Below, piece by piece: positions 43,946 through 51,489 of a DNA stretch of 64,000 bases; position 1 is the first letter of the stretch, and every line of letters begins with the position of its first letter. The stretch spans positions 62,001-126,000 of the forward strand of contig JBPPLN010000001.1 of NCBI GenBank assembly GCA_051920445.1, given 5' to 3'. The position numbers were made by a program, and so were the translations under genes. The notes under the pieces are model-generated. The model did not search any database, was not told where the DNA came from, and saw only the letters and a program-made list of their open reading frames with translations. This stretch comes from CAG-177 sp003514385. GTDB taxonomy: Bacteria > Bacillota > Clostridia > Oscillospirales > Acutalibacteraceae.

Positions 43946-44083
43946 ATGAAACACATCAAGACCATCAACGCTTCGAATCTTAAGGAGAGCGCTGCTAAGG
44001 GCGGCTGCGGCGAGTGCCAGGCTTCCTGCCAGTCAGCTTGCAAGACTTCCTGCACCGTCGCTAACCAGAAGTGCGAGAAGTAA
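43946..44083 (+). CDS. SCIFF ranthipeptide precursor (six-cysteine peptide)
   Basis: A 45-residue peptide starting MKHIKTINASNLKES, with six cysteines at 21, 24, 28, 32, 36 and 43 in the SCIFF spacing (CGECQASCQSACKTSC). SCIFF (six Cys in forty-five) is a nearly universal clostridial ribosomal peptide whose Cys are joined by thioether bonds to other residues by a dedicated radical SAM enzyme, encoded here 118 bases downstream. TGGAGGTG precedes the ATG. It has its own promoter and a following hairpin. The biological role of the product is not known. Confidence 0.95.
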   Translation: MKHIKTINASNLKESAAKGGCGECQASCQSACKTSCTVANQKCEK

Positions 44084-44100
44084 TTTGATTTGAACGTAAA

Positions 44101-44129
44101 TTAGGGGCAGGCTTTGCGCCTGTCCCTAA
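44101..44129 (+). terminator. Hairpin between SCIFF precursor and maturase genes (partial terminator)
   Basis: Arms 44101-44112 and 44118-44129 form a 12-base stem with a single G-U and a 5-base loop. The downstream tract AATTCTGTCT is only weakly T-rich. It may end part of the transcripts or protect the precursor mRNA, giving more precursor than enzyme. Confidence 0.65.
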
Positions 44130-44200
44130 AATTCTGTCTAAAACATTTTGCTGCGAAAAACCGCGGCTAAAAGGAGCGAAAGCGGGGAGACCCGGCATAT

Positions 44201-45565
44201 ATGATACATAAATATTTTCTCAACGGCTACTATATAGTCATTGACACAAACAGCGGCGCCGTTCACATTGTGGACGAGCTTGCATACAGACTGCTTGATT
44301 TCTTTACGGAAAAGCTCAAGGGCGAATGTCCCGAGGAGATTATCTCAACTCTTGTGAACGAGGGGTTTAATAAGCAGGATATCATCGACACTTATGCCGA
44401 ACTCAAGGCTTTGTGTGATGACGATTCTCTTTTCTCCGAGGATACCTACAGACCCTTTGCAGATATGCTCACTGAGGCGCCGATAAAGTCTATGTGCCTC
44501 AACATATCGCACGACTGTAATCTCCGCTGCGAGTATTGCTTTGCCGCTCAGGGCGATTTTGGTCACGGCAGAAAGCTTATGCCTTTTGAGGTCGGCAAGG
44601 CTGCGATAGATTTCCTTATCAAACATTCCGCAAACAGACACAACCTCGAACTTGATTTCTTCGGCGGCGAGCCGCTCATGAATCTCGATGTTGTTAAAAA
44701 AGTTGTCGAGTATGCAAGATCGATCGAGAAAGAGCACAATAAGAATTTCCGTTTCACAATGACTACAAATGGTATTCTGCTCGACGATGACAGTATTGAT
44801 TTTATCAACCGCGAGATGTCGAACGTCGTTCTCTCGCTCGACGGCAGAAAAGAAGTAAACGACCGTCTGCGCCCGACTGTCAATAAAAAGGGCAGCTATG
44901 ATATAATCGTTCCGAAGTATCAGAAGCTTGTCGCCGAGAGAGGGGACAAGGAATATTATGTCCGCGGTACGTTTACAAAATATAACCTTGACTTCACCGA
45001 TGATGTTCTGCATCTCAACGAGCTTGGATTCGATCAGATCTCTGTTGAACCTGTTGTGACCGATCCCGAGTTGCCGTATGCGCTGACCGAAAGCGATCTT
45101 CCGGCTATTGCAGAGGAATATGAGAAGCTTTCAAAGATACTTATAGAGCGAAAGAAGAACGGTACTAGCTTCAATTTCTTCCATTTCATGATCGATCTTG
45201 ATCAGGGACCGTGTGCTATCAAGAGACTTCGCGGATGCAGCTGCGGCAACGAGTATGTTGCCGTCACTCCGGAGGGCGATATCTATCCCTGCCATCAGTT
45301 CGTGGGCATGGACGAGTGGAAGATGGGCAGCGTGCTTGACGATTCTATTGACTACAAGATGAAGAAGATGTTCTCGAAAGCGAACATCTACTCAAAAGAA
45401 GAGTGCGCCGATTGCTGGGCGAAGTTCTATTGCAGCGGCGGATGCAACGCCAATAACATGCAGTATAACAACACTATCTTTAAGCCGCACAAGCTCTCGT
45501 GTGCTCTCGAACAGAAGAGACTCGAGTGTGCGATAATGATAAAAGCCGCTCTTGCGGACGAATAA
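44201..45565 (+). CDS. SCIFF maturase, thioether-forming radical SAM/SPASM enzyme
   Basis: 454 residues. The N-terminal 90 residues form the peptide-recognition (RRE-like) region starting MIHKYFLNGYYIVIDTNSG. The radical-SAM motif is C106-C110-C113 (CNLRCEYC), with FFGGEPL for SAM. The C-terminal SPASM region has many cysteines (RGCSCGNEYVAVTPEGDIYPC, CADCWAKFYCSGGC) that hold auxiliary Fe-S clusters. It matches CteB-type enzymes that form Cys thioether links in SCIFF. Only the hairpin separates it from the precursor. Confidence 0.95.
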   Translation: MIHKYFLNGYYIVIDTNSGAVHIVDELAYRLLDFFTEKLKGECPEEIISTLVNEGFNKQDIIDTYAELKALCDDDSLFSEDTYRPFADMLTEAPIKSMCLNISHDCNLRCEYCFAAQGDFGHGRKLMPFEVGKAAIDFLIKHSANRHNLELDFFGGEPLMNLDVVKKVVEYARSIEKEHNKNFRFTMTTNGILLDDDSIDFINREMSNVVLSLDGRKEVNDRLRPTVNKKGSYDIIVPKYQKLVAERGDKEYYVRGTFTKYNLDFTDDVLHLNELGFDQISVEPVVTDPELPYALTESDLPAIAEEYEKLSKILIERKKNGTSFNFFHFMIDLDQGPCAIKRLRGCSCGNEYVAVTPEGDIYPCHQFVGMDEWKMGSVLDDSIDYKMKKMFSKANIYSKEECADCWAKFYCSGGCNANNMQYNNTIFKPHKLSCALEQKRLECAIMIKAALADE

Positions 45566-45568
45566 AAA

Positions 45569-45607
45569 ATACAGCTCGGGATAAATAGTCCCGGGCTGTA
45601 TCGGTTT
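45569..45607 (+). terminator. Terminator of the SCIFF maturase gene
   Basis: Arms 45569-45581 and 45589-45601 pair over 13 bases with one G-U; CGGTTTTAT follows. It lies directly after the TAA. Confidence 0.75.
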
Positions 45608-45615
45608 TATGCGTG

Positions 45616-45644
45616 AAAAATCCCCCGGAAAAGTCCCGGGGGAT
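45616..45644 (-). terminator. Terminator of the parvulin gene
   Basis: On the minus strand ATCCCCCGG and CCGGGGGAT (45636-45644 with 45620-45628) pair perfectly, followed by TTTTTC (45615-45620), 16 bases after the stop at 45661. Confidence 0.85.
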
Positions 45645-45660
45645 GATTTCTGTAGCATTA

Positions 45661-47352
45661 TTAGCTCTTCGTCTTTGTGCTGTTATTCATTGCGAGTTTC
45701 TGCTTGAAGGTCTTGAGGAAGTCCTTGACTGCCTTATCGATATTCTTGTCCTTCTTGTTGAGCTTGTACTCGTCGGAGCCTTCAAGCTCGTCAAGCTGCT
45801 TCTCAAAGTCCTCGCTGGCCTTTGTGGAGCGAATGGCGCTCTTCCAAGCGTAGTCACTGCCCGAATAGTACATGATGTGGTAGCCGTACTCGGACTCGAC
45901 AATGCCGGTGTCGCCGACCTTTCTGCTGCTGTCGGTAGCCCAGTTGCGGAAGGACTCAACGTAGTTGGCGCTTGAAGTGATGCCGCTTATAAGTCCGCCG
46001 TCAGCGGCGCTTCCGGTATCCTTGGACTTCTCTTTTGCGAGAGCAGCGAAAGAATCTTCGGTCTTAGCTCCGCTCTGCCACTCCTTGTAGATCTTGTCGG
46101 CGGAAGCCTTTGCGGCCTTCTTCTGCTCGTCGGTTGCCTCGGAGGACGAGCTTGCATTGTCGGTGAACGAGATGAGAATATGTCTTACGTTCGAGGCCAT
46201 GGGAGCGTAGCTGCCCTTGTTGATATAGAGGATAACATATGAGCTCACGTTGCCGTCGCTGCCGACCTCAAAGAGCTTGACATCTCCTGCTTTTCTCGCG
46301 CTGTCAAACGCCCACTTTGCGGCGTCCTCGGAGACATAGGAGGTGATGGTTGACTTTGCGGCCTCGTTGAGGGCGGTCGCGGACTCCGCGTCATAGTTTT
46401 CGGTGGAGCTGTTCTTTTTCTTTGCCTGCTCAAGGAAAGCCTTTTCACCGGTGCAGGCGCTGAGAGCCTTCTCGGCTTCCTTCTTGACCTTCGCCGCGGC
46501 GGCCTTCTGGCGGGCGGCAAGCTGCTCCGAGGTCTCGCCGTCCTTTGCGGTGAGAGTCTCTATTGCGAACGAAAGGGTTCTTGCGTCAACTGCATTGTAT
46601 GCGCTGTGATCCTTGTCGTAGACAGCCTTTATGTCGGCGGCGCTGTAAGAATCGGTGAGCTTCTTCGAGGTGTCGCTCTGGTATCTCGAAACGATATTCT
46701 GCATCTCAAGCTGCTTGCGCAGGAACTTCTCGTTTATACCCTTGCCATAGCTCGCCTTGAGGTAGGCGTTGAGAGAGTATTTGTTCTCTGCGGCGGTGTT
46801 TCTGAGCTCCTCGACCTGATCGTCAATTGACTTCTGCTCGTCGTCTGTGAGCTTGTAGCCTGCCTTGATAGCTTCGGCATAGAGAATCTTGTAGGTCTGG
46901 AGAGCGGAGATGGTCTCATTCTTGAGATAATCGGAAAGAAGCATTTCTTTTCCGTCGGCATCGGTGCCGTAGTTCTGCTCATCCGGCGACTTTGTCGGGT
47001 CAATGCCGATGTTCATGCCGTACATTGCGTACTGCTGAGCGTATGAGTAGATATTGTTGAGATACTGGCTGTAGTAATATGTAAACTCAACTTCCGAAAC
47101 GCGGATATCGTCGCCCAAAGAGAACACGGTTGTATTCTTCTTGATAGCGGCCGTATCGTCGAGAACCTTCCAAACGATTCCGCCTGCAACTACGACGGCA
47201 AGAACGATAGCTACTACCATCTTGACTATCTTTGCTGCCGCTTTGCTCTTTTCGCTCTTTTTCTGACTCTTTTTCGCAGACTGAGCGAGGCGGGCCTTTC
47301 TGTCGTCACGGTATGACTCGGCAGAAGTCCGCTGGGTGTCTTTGTTTGCCAT
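45661..47352 (-). CDS. Membrane-anchored parvulin-type peptidyl-prolyl isomerase (PrsA/SurA-like)
   Basis: 563 residues, much longer than PrsA (about 290). The first 45 residues are Lys-rich and cytoplasmic, then a membrane helix (VKMVVAIVLAVVVAGGIVW), then a helical chaperone region with a Tyr-rich SurA-N-like start (YYYSQYLNNIYSYAQQYAMYG). The PpiC rotamase domain is near residues 385-505 (NVRHILISFTDN ... GLISG ... YGYHIMYYSG). It has no lipobox. It should help fold exported proteins at the outer face of the membrane. It has its own promoter and terminator. Confidence 0.9.
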   Translation of the reverse strand: MANKDTQRTSAESYRDDRKARLAQSAKKSQKKSEKSKAAAKIVKMVVAIVLAVVVAGGIVWKVLDDTAAIKKNTTVFSLGDDIRVSEVEFTYYYSQYLNNIYSYAQQYAMYGMNIGIDPTKSPDEQNYGTDADGKEMLLSDYLKNETISALQTYKILYAEAIKAGYKLTDDEQKSIDDQVEELRNTAAENKYSLNAYLKASYGKGINEKFLRKQLEMQNIVSRYQSDTSKKLTDSYSAADIKAVYDKDHSAYNAVDARTLSFAIETLTAKDGETSEQLAARQKAAAAKVKKEAEKALSACTGEKAFLEQAKKKNSSTENYDAESATALNEAAKSTITSYVSEDAAKWAFDSARKAGDVKLFEVGSDGNVSSYVILYINKGSYAPMASNVRHILISFTDNASSSSEATDEQKKAAKASADKIYKEWQSGAKTEDSFAALAKEKSKDTGSAADGGLISGITSSANYVESFRNWATDSSRKVGDTGIVESEYGYHIMYYSGSDYAWKSAIRSTKASEDFEKQLDELEGSDEYKLNKKDKNIDKAVKDFLKTFKQKLAMNNSTKTKS

Positions 47353-47410
47353 TCTTTTTCATCCTTTTCTTTGTTAAGGTTGATTTGACCTGACGGTCTA
47401 TAACATTCTT

Positions 47411-47439
47411 ATTCTATACTATTTTATTAATTTTGACAA
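47411..47439 (-). promoter_or_regulatory. Promoter of the parvulin gene
   Basis: On the minus strand TTGTCA (47434-47439) and TAGAAT (47411-47416) are 17 bases apart, about 58 bases upstream of the ATG at 47352. Each hexamer matches the consensus at five of six positions. Confidence 0.75.
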
Positions 47440-47477
47440 GCCGAATTTGCAAGTTTTATAGTTAGTTCATAATCAAA

Positions 47478-48440
47478 TCACAGCTCGCCTTTTAGAAATG
47501 CGTCTTTGAACCACACATTATTGACTTCAAACTGCTTGCCGTTGAGATAGTTGAGCGACTGTGCATCTGTAACAAAGTCAAACTTGAGTTTATATGAATA
47601 CAGGAATTGTTTTTTATATCCGCTCTCCTTGTTCATGGAGTTGCGTCCGTATTTTCCGTCGCCGAGCAGAGGGTGACCTATCGAAGCGAAATGAGCTCTT
47701 ATCTGATGTGTGCGCCCCGTCAGCAGTTCGACTTCAACGAGGCTCATATTTTTGTTTTCCGCGAGCACGCGGTATTTTGTCTTTATTTCTTTAGAACCGT
47801 CTGTCTGACGGGTGAATACTTTGACGAGATTCTTCTTTTCATCTTTTGTCAGCCAGCCGTGCAGGATGCCTTCTTTTTCTTTCAATGTTCCGTGGACAAC
47901 ACAGAGATAGAATTTCTTTATTTCTCTGTCCTTGAGCTTTTGATTCATTATTCTCAGAGCCTCCGCGTTTTTTGCGGCCATGACTATTCCGCCTGTGTTG
48001 CGGTCGATTCTGTTTATTAGAGCCGGCGCAAAAGAGTTTTCGTCCGACGGGTCATATTCGCCCTTTTCATAGAGATACCGCTTGATTCTGGTCAGCAGTG
48101 TGTCGTTATATTCGCGCTCGTCGGGGTGCGAAAGAAGTCCGACTTTTTTGTCGAGCAGCATTATATTCTCGTCTTCGTAGATGACCGTGAGATTCGTCGA
48201 AGCGTGCATGAAATCGTATCTGTCGAACCGCTGCTCGAAAAATTCGTCGTTTATGTACATATCCACTTTATCGCCCTCTTTCAGGCGCGTGGATATTTCG
48301 CACCGTTTGCCGTTGAGCTTTATGCGCTTGAGTCTGATGTATTTGTACATCAACGAATCCGGAAGATTCGGAACGGTCTTTTTTATGAATTTGTCAACGC
48401 GCTGATTGGTGTCGTTTTTCCCTATAGTAAAACTTTTCAA
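47478..48440 (-). CDS. RluA-family pseudouridine synthase with S4 domain
   Basis: 320 residues. An N-terminal S4-like domain (RVDKFIKKTVPNLPDSLMYKYIRLKRIKLNG) is followed by the catalytic domain with NRIDRNTGGIVMAAKN, whose Asp is the nucleophile, and TGRTHQIRAHFASIGHPLLGD. It is RluC-like; the rRNA target site cannot be chosen from sequence. It overlaps the upstream reductase gene by 4 bases. A second RluA-family gene is at 61291-62226. Confidence 0.92.
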   Translation of the reverse strand: MKSFTIGKNDTNQRVDKFIKKTVPNLPDSLMYKYIRLKRIKLNGKRCEISTRLKEGDKVDMYINDEFFEQRFDRYDFMHASTNLTVIYEDENIMLLDKKVGLLSHPDEREYNDTLLTRIKRYLYEKGEYDPSDENSFAPALINRIDRNTGGIVMAAKNAEALRIMNQKLKDREIKKFYLCVVHGTLKEKEGILHGWLTKDEKKNLVKVFTRQTDGSKEIKTKYRVLAENKNMSLVEVELLTGRTHQIRAHFASIGHPLLGDGKYGRNSMNKESGYKKQFLYSYKLKFDFVTDAQSLNYLNGKQFEVNNVWFKDAFLKGEL

Positions 48441-49315
48441 TTGCCGTTCCTCCCGCCGGATGATTTTACGAATTTTATCGCGCTCATCGCCGCTTTTGCG
48501 CCCTCTCCGACGGCGACGCTTACTTGCAGCAGACCGCCCGTGCAGTCTCCGGCGGCGAAAAGCCCCGGCAGCCCCGTTGACATATCGGCGCCGACTTTTA
48601 TCGAGTTTCCTTCAACCGGTGCGCCGACTTTCTTTGCAAGGTCGCTTGCGGCGGCGCTCCCGAGTGCGATAAACAGCCCGGAAACAGGCAGGCTATAACC
48701 GTCTTTGAATTTAACTCCGCTGAGCCTGTTTTCGCCGTAAAGTGAATCTATCGGATCGGTTATGATTTTTATATTGCCGAAGTCTCCGTTCGGTTCGACG
48801 CCGTTTGTGAGCAGAGTAACACTTTCTGCGACTTCCGAAAGATCGCCTATCTCGTGCAGTGCATATGCGCCGTTTCCGAGCACTGCAACATCTTTTCCGC
48901 GATAGAAAAACGCATCGCAGACTGCACAGTAGCTGACGCCTTTTCCCTCGAATTCTTTGATGCCGGGGATATTCACACTTTTTCTCGCCGAGCCGGTCGC
49001 GATTATAACGGCGGGGGAGACAAAGTTATCCTCCGAGCACGATACGGTGTAATCACCGTTCCAACCGAGCGAAAAAACCTCTTCTCTGAATATATCCGCC
49101 CCCAGCTCCTTTGCCTGCTCAACGCCGCGTTTTACAAGCTCTGCACCGGAAATTGCTCCCGTGCCGAAATAATTCTCTATCTTTTCCGCTTTTTCCAGCG
49201 CTCCGCCGTCCTTGCCGATAACGGCGCAGGTGAGTCCGGCGCGCTTTACATAGAGCGCCGCCGACAGTCCGGCAGGACCGCTGCCGATGATAGCTATATC
49301 GTAGTGCCTGTTCAT
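48437..49315 (-). CDS. Thioredoxin-reductase-like flavoprotein, probably not NADPH-dependent
   Basis: 292 residues. The FAD motif GSGPAGLSAALYVKRAG (11-27) and the second FAD motif GLPGLFAAGDCTGG are intact, and the redox pair is C130-x-x-C133 (CAVC). The NADP domain of normal TrxB should show GGGxSA and HRRxxxRA; here one sees GNGAYALHEIGDL and LLTNGVEP, with no Arg cluster. Shortness and these losses recall ferredoxin-dependent flavin thioredoxin reductases of clostridia. Thioredoxin is not encoded nearby. Confidence 0.82.
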   Translation of the reverse strand: MNRHYDIAIIGSGPAGLSAALYVKRAGLTCAVIGKDGGALEKAEKIENYFGTGAISGAELVKRGVEQAKELGADIFREEVFSLGWNGDYTVSCSEDNFVSPAVIIATGSARKSVNIPGIKEFEGKGVSYCAVCDAFFYRGKDVAVLGNGAYALHEIGDLSEVAESVTLLTNGVEPNGDFGNIKIITDPIDSLYGENRLSGVKFKDGYSLPVSGLFIALGSAAASDLAKKVGAPVEGNSIKVGADMSTGLPGLFAAGDCTGGLLQVSVAVGEGAKAAMSAIKFVKSSGGRNGN

Positions 49316-49345
49316 ATGTGCCTCCGATTAAAGTAACATATGATG

Positions 49346-49351
49346 ATTATA
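49346..49351 (-). promoter_or_regulatory. -10 element of the reductase/pseudouridine synthase operon
   Basis: A perfect TATAAT on the minus strand, 31 bases upstream of the ATG at 49315; the upstream AT-rich stretch has no good -35. Confidence 0.4.
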
Positions 49352-49442
49352 GCCTATTTTTAATTTTATTAACAGCCTTGAAAGAAAAATTTTTTATTAA
49401 CGCGTATTTTGTAAATATACAGAAGTTTTTATATTATTGAGC

Positions 49443-49471
49443 TTGTACAAATTCGCTTTTCGTTGTATAAT
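49443..49471 (+). promoter_or_regulatory. Promoter of the miaB-mutS-mutL run
   Basis: TTGTAC (49443-49448) and TATAAT (49466-49471) are 17 bases apart, 33 bases before the TTG start of miaB. Confidence 0.65.
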
Positions 49472-49504
49472 AAACTGATTAAAATTTTTCGGAGGAGAAC
49501 TGAT

Positions 49505-50932
49505 TTGCCGCTTTCCAAAGACAGAAACATAGTTGTTCCGCAGGAGGAGCTCGACAGACAGATGGAGTTCTGCGGACTTGTACATACAGTGCTTGAAACG
49601 CGCCTTGACGGGCGTAAGCCGCTCGCTTATGTCCACACTTTCGGCTGCCAGGGCAACGTGGCCGACAGTGAGAGACTCAAGGGCTTGCTTGAAAAAATGG
49701 GCTTCGGTTTCACCGAAGAGCCGGAAAATGCGGATATATCGCTGTTCAACACCTGTGCCGTCCGCGAACACGCCGAAGACAGACTCTTCGGAAATGTCGG
49801 TGCGCTCAAAAAAATAAAAGAGAAGAATCCCGACTTCAAAATAATCCTCTGCGGATGCATGATGCAGCAGGAGAGGATAGCCGAAAAGATTCAGAAGAGC
49901 TATCCGTTTGTCGATATAGTTTTCGGCACTCATGCCGCACATAAATTCCCTGAGCTGCTTTACCGCGCTCTGTCTACCGGCAAGCGTGTATTTGATATCG
50001 AAAATTCCGACGGCGTTATCGCGGAAGATTTGCCTCTGCACAGAGACAGCACTTTTAAAGCGTGGCTGCCGATAATGTACGGGTGCAATAATTTTTGCAC
50101 TTACTGCATAGTTCCCTATGTCCGCGGACGCGAGCGCAGCCGCAGCAGCGATATTATAATCAGCGAGGCGCGCGAGCTTGTCAGGAGCGGATATAAAGAA
50201 ATAACCTTGCTCGGGCAGAATGTCAATTCCTACGGAAACGACCGCGAGGGCGAGATGAATTTTGCATCTCTTCTGCGCGAGATAAATAATATCGACGGCG
50301 ATTTCATCATACGCTTCATGACCTCGCACCCGAAGGACTGCACGCATGAGCTGCTTGACACCATGGCGCAGTGCGAAAAGGTTGCAAAGCACCTGCATCT
50401 TCCCGTCCAGTGCGGAAACGACAGGGTGTTAAAAGCGATGAACCGCGGATATACGGCTGAAAAGTATCTCTCCCTGCTCGAATATGCCCGCAGCGTCATG
50501 CCGGAGCTTTCGGTGACGAGCGATATAATTGTCGGCTTTCCGGGCGAGACTTACGAAGAGTTTCTCGACACTGTGAAGCTTATTGAAAAAGCGCAGTACA
50601 CGTCGCTTTATACTTTTATTTTCTCACCCCGCGAGGGCACCCGTGCCGCAAAGATGGACGACCCCGTTTCGAGAGAAGAAAAGGGAAAATGGTTCTCAGA
50701 GCTTTGTGCCGCGCAGGAAAAAATCGCGGCGGTGCGAACTTCTGCGATGGTTGGCAGGGAATACCGCGTTCTCTGTGAATCAAAAGCCAAGAAGGACGGC
50801 TATATATCGGGCAGAACGCAGGGGAATATAATAATTGAGTTTCCGGCGGACGAGTCGGTTATAGGCTCATTCAGAACCGTCAGAGTGACCGAAGCTCTGA
50901 TATGGATGCTCAAAGGCGAACTCGCCGATTGA
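49505..50932 (+). CDS. miaB: tRNA-2-methylthio-N6-isopentenyladenosine synthase
   Basis: 475 residues from a TTG at 49505 with CGGAGGAG 8 bases upstream. The methylthiotransferase N-domain has TFGCQGNVADSE, FNTCAVRE and CGCMMQQE for the auxiliary cluster; the radical-SAM motif is CNNFCTYC; a TRAM domain ends the protein. It thiomethylates i6A37 in tRNA, the product of MiaA encoded at 56105 in the same run. Confidence 0.95.
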   Translation: MPLSKDRNIVVPQEELDRQMEFCGLVHTVLETRLDGRKPLAYVHTFGCQGNVADSERLKGLLEKMGFGFTEEPENADISLFNTCAVREHAEDRLFGNVGALKKIKEKNPDFKIILCGCMMQQERIAEKIQKSYPFVDIVFGTHAAHKFPELLYRALSTGKRVFDIENSDGVIAEDLPLHRDSTFKAWLPIMYGCNNFCTYCIVPYVRGRERSRSSDIIISEARELVRSGYKEITLLGQNVNSYGNDREGEMNFASLLREINNIDGDFIIRFMTSHPKDCTHELLDTMAQCEKVAKHLHLPVQCGNDRVLKAMNRGYTAEKYLSLLEYARSVMPELSVTSDIIVGFPGETYEEFLDTVKLIEKAQYTSLYTFIFSPREGTRAAKMDDPVSREEKGKWFSELCAAQEKIAAVRTSAMVGREYRVLCESKAKKDGYISGRTQGNIIIEFPADESVIGSFRTVRVTEALIWMLKGELAD

Positions 50933-50991
50933 AAATGCTATATCTCCGCTTTGCGGATAATGATATAAGATAAATTTCAAGGAGTACAGTT

Positions 50992-51402
50992 ATGGACATC
51001 ATCAAACTTACAAGAGAACTCGGCGCAGCTATCCAGCAGGATGACAGATACGCAAAGTTCCAGGCAGCTCAGAAGGCAAATGAAGAGGACAAGGATCTCA
51101 ACGACCTCATGGGCAAGATCCAGCTCGTTCATATGTCTTATCAGCATGAAGCGAGCAAGGAAGACGCCAACGAGCAGAAGCTTGCTGCATACGAGACCGA
51201 GTTCAACGATCTCTACAAGAAGGTCATGGAGAACGAGCATATGCGCGACTACGAAGTTGCAAGAGCCGAGATAGATGAAATGATGCATTATATCACCGGC
51301 ATCCTTGCTCTTTGCATCCAGGGCGAAGATCCCGCAACCTGCGAGCCTGAAGAAGAGCACCATCACTGCGGCGGAGACTGCTCCGGCTGCTCGGGCTGCT
51401 GA
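50992..51402 (+). CDS. YlbF/YmcA-family regulator with Cys-rich tail
   Basis: 136 residues. The helical YlbF/YmcA domain occupies residues 1-110 (AAIQQDDRYAKFQAAQKANEED...). The C-terminus ends HHHCGGDCSGCSGC, with four Cys plus one earlier Cys and a His cluster, suited to metal or Fe-S binding. In Bacillus, YmcA and YlbF form the RicAFT complex with YaaT, which carries Fe-S clusters and controls RNase Y and development, and ymcA lies between miaB and mutS as here. AAGGAG precedes the ATG. Confidence 0.88.
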   Translation: MDIIKLTRELGAAIQQDDRYAKFQAAQKANEEDKDLNDLMGKIQLVHMSYQHEASKEDANEQKLAAYETEFNDLYKKVMENEHMRDYEVARAEIDEMMHYITGILALCIQGEDPATCEPEEEHHHCGGDCSGCSGC

Positions 51403-51419
51403 TTATTGCATATCCTGCT

Positions 51420-51458
51420 CCGCGGGCAACTCCCGCGGAGCTGAAAGCTTTTTATTTT
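51420..51458 (+). terminator. Possible terminator between ylbF and mutS
   Basis: GCTCCGCGGG (51420-51429) pairs perfectly with CCCGCGGAGC (51435-51444); the T-run CTTTTTATTTT starts 7 bases later, further than usual. It may attenuate transcription into mutS. Confidence 0.55.
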
Positions 51459-51489
51459 GCGGCACAGCCGCTGAGAGGACGGTATCGGA

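Noticed and set aside
49397..50398. Open frame of 333 codons on the minus strand
   Set aside because: It is antisense to miaB, has no recognisable protein features and reflects codon bias of the true gene.
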